Shown here: positions 26,847-35,500 of the stretch, piece after piece | Layout: every line of letters starts with the position of its first letter | How positions within the stretch are numbered: position 1 is the stretch's first letter | NCBI RefSeq assembly: GCF_000600085.1 | Contig: NZ_CP006821.1 | Span: 310,001-374,000 of the forward strand | Direction of reading: 5' to 3' | Source of the DNA: Helicobacter pylori oki112 | GTDB lineage: Bacteria; Campylobacterota; Campylobacteria; Campylobacterales; Helicobacteraceae | DNA length: 64,000 bases | Program-made: the position numbers and the translations under genes | The notes under the pieces: model-generated | The model's input: only the letters and a program-made list of their open reading frames with translations | What the model was told of the DNA's origin: nothing | The model's database searches: none

Positions 26847-28485
26847 ATTTTTAGAAAACCTCACCGCTCCCTTTAAACGCATTAAAAACCGGTCGCTTGT
26901 TTTGGCGTTAGGGTTTTTGATCCTTACTTTTTGCTTGCTTCTTTTTTTAATTTTAAGCGATGTTTCTAGGCTCATATCGGGTAAGGACTTTTTCTATGTG
27001 ATCCAATCTCACCCTAAGCAAACTCTAACAGAAGATGAAAATTATTTTTATGCTAACAAGGGTCTTTATAAAACCAACAAAGAAGCCTTTTTAAGAGTCT
27101 ATAAAATCCCAGAAAGCATGCCCATAGAAAAACGAGAAAATTTAAACAAGGTTTCTAAAATCTTTTTAGCGTTGCTTTTTTTCATTTCTAGCATGCTTTT
27201 TGGGATCTTTTGGCGTTTGCCTAAACGATTGGACACTAAAATGAATTTAGAAAGCGTGCACAAAAACGAATTAGAAAATGCATTCCAACGATACGATGCG
27301 TTAGGGGTGCGTTTTGAAGATATTGCAGGGGTGGATGAAGTTAAAGAAGAATTATTAGAAGTGATAGATTATTTAAAAAACCCTAAAAAATACCAGGATT
27401 TAGGGATTTTTCTCCCTAAAGGCGTGCTGTTAATCGGGCCTCCTGGAGTGGGGAAAACCATGATCGCTAAAGCCTTGGCGAGTGAGGCTAAAGTGCCGTT
27501 TTTTTATGAAAGTGGGAGCGCGTTTTCTCAAATTTATGTGGGGGCTGGGGCTAAAAAAGTGCATGAACTTTTCATGCACGCTAAAAGGCATGCCCCCTCT
27601 ATTATTTTTATTGATGAAATTGACGCTCTGGGTAAGGCTAGGGGAGGGCATAGGAGCGATGAGAGAGAAGCCACGCTCAATCAGCTTTTAACCGAAATGG
27701 ATGGGTTTTTGCAAAACGATGAGGTGGTGGTGATAGGAGCGACTAACCAAATGGAAGTGATGGATGAAGCGCTATTAAGGAGCAAGCGTTTTGATCGGCG
27801 TATTTTCATTTCTTTACCGGATTTACTAGAAAGGCAGAGCATTTTAGAAAAGCTGTTAGAAAACAAAAAGCACACGCTCAATTATCTTAAGATCGCTAAA
27901 ATTTGCGTGGGTTTTAGCGGGGCGATGTTAGCGACTTTAATCAATGAAAGTGCTCTAAACGCCCTCAAACACCAACGAAACGAAATCACTGAGAGCGACA
28001 TTTTAGAAGTGAAAGACAAGATCGCTTACGGCAAGAAAAAGCCCCAAACCTTAGACGAAAACCAAAAGGAATTAGTCGCTTTGTATCAAAGCGCGAAAGC
28101 CTTGAGCGCGTATTGGCTAGAAATTGAATTTGATAAAGCGCCTTTATTGGGGGAATTTATCGCTTTTAATGAGAATAAAATCCATAGCGAGAGCGAGATT
28201 AAAAATTACATTAAAGTGTATTTGAGTGGGACGATTGTTTTAGAGTTGCTCTATAAGGAGCGTTATAGTCTGTCTAAACAAGACTTGCAAAAAGCGAAAT
28301 TTTTGAATGAATTTATGGCCAGTGAGCTTCTTTTAGCCCCTACAAAAGAGTCTTTAAGCGTTCTTTATGAAGAGCAATTGGAGTTTTTAAAGCCGCAAAT
28401 TGCAGCTTGCAAGCGATTAAGCGTTCTATTATTGGAGCAAGAATATTTAGAACATTCTAATTTGTATGATTTATTGAACGGATGA
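26833..28485 (+). CDS. FtsH-like membrane AAA ATPase without the protease motif
   Basis: Two N-terminal membrane helices (about residues 20-42 and 105-123) enclose a short periplasmic segment, as in FtsH. The AAA module is intact: FEDIAGVDEVKEEL, Walker A GPPGVGKT near 205, Walker B IIFIDEIDALGKARGG, and the second region of homology EALLRSKRFDRRIF. Where FtsH has the zinc motif HEAGH, this protein reads Y418-Q-S-A-K422, and the domain is shorter than usual, so it cannot be a metalloprotease of the normal kind. The true FtsH of H. pylori is encoded elsewhere. ATG 26833 follows a strong AAGGAGAGGG site. It probably unfolds or remodels membrane proteins (inference). Confidence 0.85.
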   Translation: MPFSKFLENLTAPFKRIKNRSLVLALGFLILTFCLLLFLILSDVSRLISGKDFFYVIQSHPKQTLTEDENYFYANKGLYKTNKEAFLRVYKIPESMPIEKRENLNKVSKIFLALLFFISSMLFGIFWRLPKRLDTKMNLESVHKNELENAFQRYDALGVRFEDIAGVDEVKEELLEVIDYLKNPKKYQDLGIFLPKGVLLIGPPGVGKTMIAKALASEAKVPFFYESGSAFSQIYVGAGAKKVHELFMHAKRHAPSIIFIDEIDALGKARGGHRSDEREATLNQLLTEMDGFLQNDEVVVIGATNQMEVMDEALLRSKRFDRRIFISLPDLLERQSILEKLLENKKHTLNYLKIAKICVGFSGAMLATLINESALNALKHQRNEITESDILEVKDKIAYGKKKPQTLDENQKELVALYQSAKALSAYWLEIEFDKAPLLGEFIAFNENKIHSESEIKNYIKVYLSGTIVLELLYKERYSLSKQDLQKAKFLNEFMASELLLAPTKESLSVLYEEQLEFLKPQIAACKRLSVLLLEQEYLEHSNLYDLLNG

Positions 28486-29006
28486 AAATGCGTTTTTTTA
28501 GTGGTTTTGGGTTCGTTAATGAAAGCGTTTTGTTTGAAGAGTGGCTTTTAAAAGGGGCTTATGATGTGTCAGGCTTTTCTATGGGAGCGATTAAAGCGAT
28601 AGAATACGCTTATAATGAAATCTCACAACAGCGCCGCATCAATTCTTTGTTATTGTTTTCGCCTTGCATGCTAGTGCATAAGAGTTTGGCGTTCAAACGC
28701 TTGCAACTTTCTTCGTTTCAAAAAGACCCGCAAAGCTACATGGATAACTTTTATGAAGAAGTGGGCTTGAGCGCTCAATTGGAGCGTTTTAAAAAAATGG
28801 GTTCTTTAGAAGAATTAGAATTTTTATTGAATTACAAGTATAGTGATTCTATAATTAGATTTTTATTAGAAAAAGGCGTGAAGATTGAAGTGTTTATCGG
28901 GTTAAAAGACAGGATCACTGACATTCAAGCCCTTTTAGAATTTTTTATGCCTTTAGTTCAAGTGTGGCAGTTTAAGGATTGCAACCATTTGTTGCAAAAA
29001 TCTTAA
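28482..29006 (+). CDS. bioV: BioV-type pimeloyl-ACP methyl ester esterase
   Basis: A small alpha/beta hydrolase of 174 residues. The nucleophile elbow is SGFSMGAIKA (Ser about residue 32), and a catalytic Asp in GLKDRIT and His in CNHLLQK follow at the usual places near the end. The size and Helicobacter context match BioV, which removes the methyl group from pimeloyl-ACP methyl ester to end the BioC-directed stage of biotin synthesis (published for H. pylori; I assign this locus from memory and motif). The start overlaps the stop of the FtsH-like gene (ATGA); a second ATG lies at 28488. Confidence 0.72.
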   Translation: MKMRFFSGFGFVNESVLFEEWLLKGAYDVSGFSMGAIKAIEYAYNEISQQRRINSLLLFSPCMLVHKSLAFKRLQLSSFQKDPQSYMDNFYEEVGLSAQLERFKKMGSLEELEFLLNYKYSDSIIRFLLEKGVKIEVFIGLKDRITDIQALLEFFMPLVQVWQFKDCNHLLQKS

Positions 29007-29018
29007 AAAAGGTGGAAG

Positions 29019-29492
29019 ATGAAAAAATTTGGTTTAGGGGTGTATTTGCTTCTTTTAGGTATTTTGGGCGGCTCTTTGATCATTCTAGGAGCGATAGTCG
29101 CACCCATTGTTTTCAAAGCGTCAAGCATTTTACCTGAATTGAATCTAACTCCCTTTGAGAGCGGGAAACTCATGGCGCAAATCTTTGTGCGTTTCAATTA
29201 TCTTTTAGGTGCGATCGGTTTTGTGGTGTTACTTTATGAAATCGTTTCGTTTATTTACTATAAAAGATCGTTAGTGTATTTGATCCTTGGCGTGGCGATA
29301 GGGGCGTTGTGTTTTCTCTTTGTTTTTTATTACACGCCTTATATTTTAAACGCTCAAAAAGCAGGCGAAGTCGCACTTCAAAGCGCTGAATTTGCCCGCT
29401 CGCACGCTCAAAGCGAATGGCTGTTTAAGGAATTGTTTGTGCTGGTGTGCACTTTGTTTTTTTGGCGTTTGCTTGGAAAAAATGTGCTTTGA
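29019..29492 (+). CDS. DUF4149/TMEM205-like four-helix membrane protein
   Basis: A 157-residue integral membrane protein with four predicted helices: about 6-30, 60-80, 86-108 and 135-152. The first carries GGSLIILGAIVAPIVF, typical of the family, with a conserved APxxF turn, and a periplasmic segment containing FESGKLMAQIF follows. The role of DUF4149 proteins is not established. It has an AAGGTGG ribosome site and lies 12 bases after bioV, so it closes the mtaB-FtsH-like-bioV run. The imaA gene begins 47 bases later. Confidence 0.75.
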   Translation: MKKFGLGVYLLLLGILGGSLIILGAIVAPIVFKASSILPELNLTPFESGKLMAQIFVRFNYLLGAIGFVVLLYEIVSFIYYKRSLVYLILGVAIGALCFLFVFYYTPYILNAQKAGEVALQSAEFARSHAQSEWLFKELFVLVCTLFFWRLLGKNVL

Positions 29493-29539
29493 TTTAAAGG
29501 GGATGTTTTACTATCTAGGAAATGAGAGAGTAGCATTTA

Positions 29540-32500
29540 ATGAAAAAGTTTAAAAAGAAACCAAAAAGTATCAAACGATCGCATCAAAAAATCATCTTAA
29601 AGCGTCCTTTATGGTTTGTGCCTTTACTCATCGGTGGGTTTGCTAGTGGGGTGTATGCAGATGGAACAGATATTTTGGGGCTTAGCTGGGGGGAAAAAAG
29701 CCAAAAGGTATGCGTGCATCATCCATGGTATGCTATATGGAGTTGCGATAAATGGGAGGAAAAAACACAACAATACACAGGAAACCAACTCATCACAAAA
29801 ACTTGGGCAGGGGGTAATGCGGCTAATTACTACCACACTCAAAACAACCAAAATATTACAGCCAATTTAAAAAATGATAACGGCACTTATTTTTTAAGCG
29901 GTCTGTATAACTACACCGGAGGGGAATATAATGGGGGGAATTTAGACATTGAATTAGGCAGTAACGCTACTTTTAATCTAGGTGCGAGTAGTGGGAATAG
30001 CTTCACTTCTTGGTATCCTAATGGGCATACTAATGTTACTTTTAGCGCTGGGACTATCACTGTGAATAACAGCGTAGAAGTGGGCAATCGTGTGGGATCG
30101 GGAGCTGGCACGCACACCGGCACAGCCACTTTAAACTTGAACGCTAATAAGGTCAATATCAATTCTAATATCAGCGCGTTTAAAACTTCGCAAGTGAATG
30201 TGGGTAATACTAACAGCACTATTACTATCGGTTCGGTTTCTTTAAGTGGGGATACTTGCAGTTCTTTAGCTAGTGTGGGCGTAGGGGCTAACTGCTCCAC
30301 TTCTGGGCCTAGCTATTCTTTTAAAGGGACGACTAACGCTACGAATACGGCTTTTAGTAATGCAAGCGGCAGTTTCACTTTTGAAGAGAACGCCACTTTT
30401 AGTGGGGCAAAATGGAATGGGGGGACTTATACTTTTAATAAAGAGTTTAACGCTACCAATAATACCGCCTTTAATAGCGGTAGTTTTAATTTTAAAGGCA
30501 CAAGTTCCTTTAATGGCGCTTCGTTTAGTAACGCTTCCTATACTTTTAACAATCAAGCCACCTTTCAAAACAGCTCCTTTAATGGGGGGACTTTTACTTT
30601 TAATAACCAGACCAATCAAAGCGCTCAGCACCCCCAAATTCAAAACAGCTCTTTTAGTGGTAATGCTACCATTCTTAAGGGTTCTGTAATTTTCCAGCAA
30701 GCCTTTAACAATTCAAACCACCAATTGACGATACAAAACGCCTCTTTCAATAACGCTAATTTTAACAATACCGGTAAAATCACCATTAATGAGAGTGCGA
30801 GTTTTAACGACACGACATTCAACACTTCTGTTGATACAAACAACATGAGTGTTACCGGTAGCGTTACTTTAAGCGGTAAGAATGACTTGAAAAATGGCTC
30901 AACCCTTGATTTTGGGAGTTCTAAAATCACTCTCACTCAAGGGACGACTTTCAATCTCACAAGTTTAAGCAGTGAGAAGAGCGTAACGATTTTAAATTCT
31001 AGCGGTGGGATCACTTATAACAATCTTTTAAACCATGCGCTCAATAGCTTGACAAACGCCCTAAAAACGAACGAAAGCTCTTCATTGCCGCAAAGTTTCG
31101 CTCAAGGTTTATGGGGCATGATCACTTACAATGGGGTTACCGGGCAGCTTTTGAATAAAAACGCTGCAACATCTAAAAATACTGACTCTTCGCCCTCTAA
31201 ATCCTCTTCAAACCCTACGCAAGTCTATCAAGTGGGCTACAAAATAGGGGATACTATCTACAAACTGCAAGAAACTTTTAGCACTAATTCCATTATCATC
31301 CAAGCTTTAGAGAGCGGGACTTACACGCCACCCCCTACAATCAGCGGATCACAATTTGATTTATCCGCTTCAAATTATATTAATGCTGACATGCCTTGGT
31401 ATGATCATAAATATTATATTCCTAAATCCCAAAATTTTACAGAGAGCGGGACTTATTACTTGCCGAGCGTTCAAATATGGGGGAGCTACACCAACTCGTT
31501 TAAACAAACCTTTAGCGCGAGTAATAGTAATCTGGTGATCGGGTATAACTCAACATGGACTGGAAATAGCGTTTCTTCTAGCGACACGGTGTCTTTTGGG
31601 GACACTTCAGGGAGCGTTCTTAATGGGCATTGCGGGCCTTGGCCCTATTACCAATGCACAGGCACGACTAATGGCACTTATAGCGCTTATCATGTGTATA
31701 TCACAGCGAATCTGCGTTCTGGCAATCGTATAGGCACCGGTGGGGCAGCCAATCTAATCTTTAATGGGGTAGATAGTATCAATATCGCTAACGCTACCAT
31801 CACGCAACATAACGCCGGAACTTATTCAAGCTCTATGACTTTTTCCACGCAAAACATGGACAATTCGCAGAATTTGAAGGGTTTAAATTCTAACGGCACG
31901 CTTTCGGTGTATGGCACCACTTTCACTAACCAAGCTAAATACGGGAAATTCATTTTCAATGCAGGGCAAGCGACTTTTGAAAACACCAGCTTTAATGGAG
32001 GGAGTTACCAATTCAGCGGTGATAGCTTGAATTTTTCAAATAACAACCAGTTCAATAGCGGTTCGTTTGAAATTAGTGCAAAAAACGCTTCGTTCAATAA
32101 CGCTCACTTCAACAACAGCACTTCTTTTAATTTCAATAATTCTAACGCAACCACTTCGTTTATGGGGGATTTCACTAACGCTCATTCAAATTTGCAAATC
32201 GCCGGGAACGCTGTTTTTGGGAACTCTACTAATGGCTCTCAAAATAACGCTAATTTTAATAATACCGGCTCTGTTAATATTTTAGGGAATGCAACCTTTT
32301 ATAATGTGGTGTTTAATGGCCCTACGAATACGAGCGTGAAAGGGCAAGTTACTTTAAATAACATCACTTTAAAAAACTTGAACGCTCCTTTGTCTTTTGG
32401 CGATGGGACAATTGTTTTTAACGCTCATTCGGTGATTAATATTGGTGAAGCTATCACTAATGGCAACCCTATCACCCTTGTAAGCTCTTCTAAAGAAATT

Positions 32501-35500
32501 GAATACAACAACGCTTTCAGTAAAAATCTATGGCAGCTCATCAACTACCAAGGGCATGGGGCAAGCAGTGAAAAGCTCGTCTCTAGCGTGGGTAATGGCG
32601 TCTATGATGTGGTGTATTTTTTCAATAACCAAACCTACAATTTCCAAGAGGTTTTTTCACCAAACAGCATTTCTATCCGGCGTTTGGGTGTTGGCATGGT
32701 GTTTGATTATATGGATATGGAAAAATCGGATCATTTGTATTATAAAGATGTTGTCGGTTTTATGACCTACATGCCTAATAGCTATAACAATAATTTAGGG
32801 AATTCAAACAACACCATTTACTATTACGACAAGAGCATTGATTTTTATGCGAGCGGGAAAACTCTATTCACTAAGGCGGAATTTTCTCAAATATTCACTG
32901 GGCAAAACAGCGCGATCGTTTTTGGGGCTAAAAGCATATGGACGGATGCGAGCGATGCGCCGCAATCTAATGCAATCATTCGCTTTGGGGACAATAAGGG
33001 AGCAGGGAGTAATGATGCGAGCGGGCATTGCTGGAACTTGCAATGCATAGGCTTTATTACAGGGCATTATGAAGCGCAAAAGATTTACATCACCGGCAGT
33101 ATTGAAAGCGGGAATCGCATTTCTAGTGGTGGGGGCGCGAGCCTTAATTTTAACGGGCTTCAAGGCATTCTTTTAACGAACGCGACTTTGTATAACCGCG
33201 TCGCTGGCACGCAAAGCTCGTCTATGAATTTTGTCTCTAACAGCGCGAACATTCAGGTTCAAAACTCCTATTTTATAGACGATACCGCGCAAAATGGCGG
33301 TAACCCTAATTTCAGTTTCAACGCTTTGAATCTGGATTTTTCTAACAGCTCTTTTAGAGGCTATGTGGGGAAAACGCAATCTGTTTTTAAATTCAATGCC
33401 GTTAATGCGATCAGTTTCACCAACAGCACGAATTTAAGCTCTGGTTTGTATCAAATGCAAGCTAAAAGCGTGTTGTTTGACAATTCCAATTTAAGCGTTT
33501 CAGTGGGGACAAGCAGTATTAAAGCCAATGCGATCAATCTTTCTCAAAACGCCTCTATCAATGCGAGCAACCATTCAACCCTAGAGCTTCAAGGCGATTT
33601 GAATTTGAACGACACCAGCTCGCTCAACCTCAACCAAAGCGCCATCAATGTTTCCAATAACGCCACGATCAACGATTATGCGAGCTTGATTGCGAGCAAT
33701 AACGCTCATATTAATTTTAACGGAGCGGTCAATTTCAATTCAGCGAATATCACTACGAGTTTGAATGATTCTTCTATCGTGTTTAAGGGAGCGATCTCTT
33801 TAGGAGGGCAGTTTAATTTAAGCAATAACTCTTCTTTAGATTTTCAAGGCTCTAGCGCTATTATCTCTAACACGGCGTTTAATTTCTACGATAACGCTTT
33901 TTCTCAAAGCCCCATCACTTTCCATCAAGCCCTTGACATTAAAGCACCCTTGAGTTTGGGAGGCAACCTCTTAAACCCTAACAACAGCAGCGTGCTGAAT
34001 TTGAAAAACAGCCAGCTTGTTTTTAGCGATCAAGGGAGTTTGAATATCGCTAACATTGATTTACTAAGCGATCTAAACGATAATAAAAATCGTGTGTATA
34101 ACATCATTCAAGCGGGTATGAATAATAATTGGTATGAGCGCATCAACTTCTTTGGCATGCACATCAGTGATGGGATCTATGACGCTATTAACCAAACTTA
34201 TAGTTTCACTAACCCCCTTAATAACGCTCTAAAAATCACCGAGAGCTTTAAAGACAACCAGCTAAGCGTTACGCTCTCTCAAATCCCGGGTATTAAGAAC
34301 ACGCTTTATAACATTGGCTCTGAAGTCTTTAACTACCAAAAAGTTTATAACAACGCTAATGGCGTGTATTCTTATAGCGATGATGCAGAAGGCGTGTTTT
34401 ACCTCACTAGCAATGTGAAAGGCTATTACAACCCTAACCAATCCTATCAAGCTAACGGCAGCAATAACACCACGAAAAATAATAATCTAACCTCTGAATC
34501 TTCTATCATCTCGCAAACCTATAACGCGCAAGGCAACCCTATTAGCGCATTACACATCTATAACAAGGGCTATAATTTCAATAATATCAAAGCGTTAGGG
34601 CAAATGGCTCTCAAACTCTACCCTGAAATCAAAAAGGTATTGGGGAATGATTTTTCGCTCTCAAGTTTGAGCGATCTAAACCCTAATGCCCTAAACCAGC
34701 TCACCAAACTCATCACGCCTAACGATTGGAAAAACATTAACGAGTTGATTGATAACGCAAACAATTCGGTGGTGCAAAATTTCAATAACGGCACTTTGAT
34801 TATAGGAGCGACTAAAATAGGGCAAACAGACACCAATAGCGCGGTGGTTTTTGGGGGCTTGGGCTATCAAACACCTTGTGATTATACTGATATTGTGTGC
34901 CAAAAATTTAGAGGCACTTATTTAGGGCAGCTTTTGGAGTCTAGCTCGGCTGATTTGGGCTATATTGACACGACTTTTAACGCTAAAGAAATTTATCTTA
35001 CCGGCACTTTAGGGAGCGGGAACGCATGGGGGACTGGGGGGAGCGCTAGCGTAACTTTTAACAGCCAAACTTCGCTCATTCTCAACCAGGCTAATATCGT
35101 AAGCTCGCAAACTGATGGGATCTTTAGCATGCTAGGGCAAGAGGGTATTAATAAGGTTTTCAATCAAGCCGGGCTTGCTAATATTTTGGGCGAAGTGGCG
35201 GTGCAATCCATTAATAAAGCCGGGGGATTAGGGAATTTGATAGTAAATACGCTAGGGAGTGGTAGTGTGATTGGGGGGTATTTAACGCCTGAACAAAAAA
35301 ATCAAACCCTAAGCCAGCTTTTGGGGCAGAATAATTTTGATAACCTCATGAACGATAGCGGTTTGAATACAGCGATTAAGGATTTGATCAGACAAAAATT
35401 AGGCTTTTGGACCGGGCTAGTGGGGGGATTAGCCGGACTATGGGGCATTGATTTGCAAAACCCTGAAAAGCTTATAGGCAGCATGTCAATCAATGATTTA

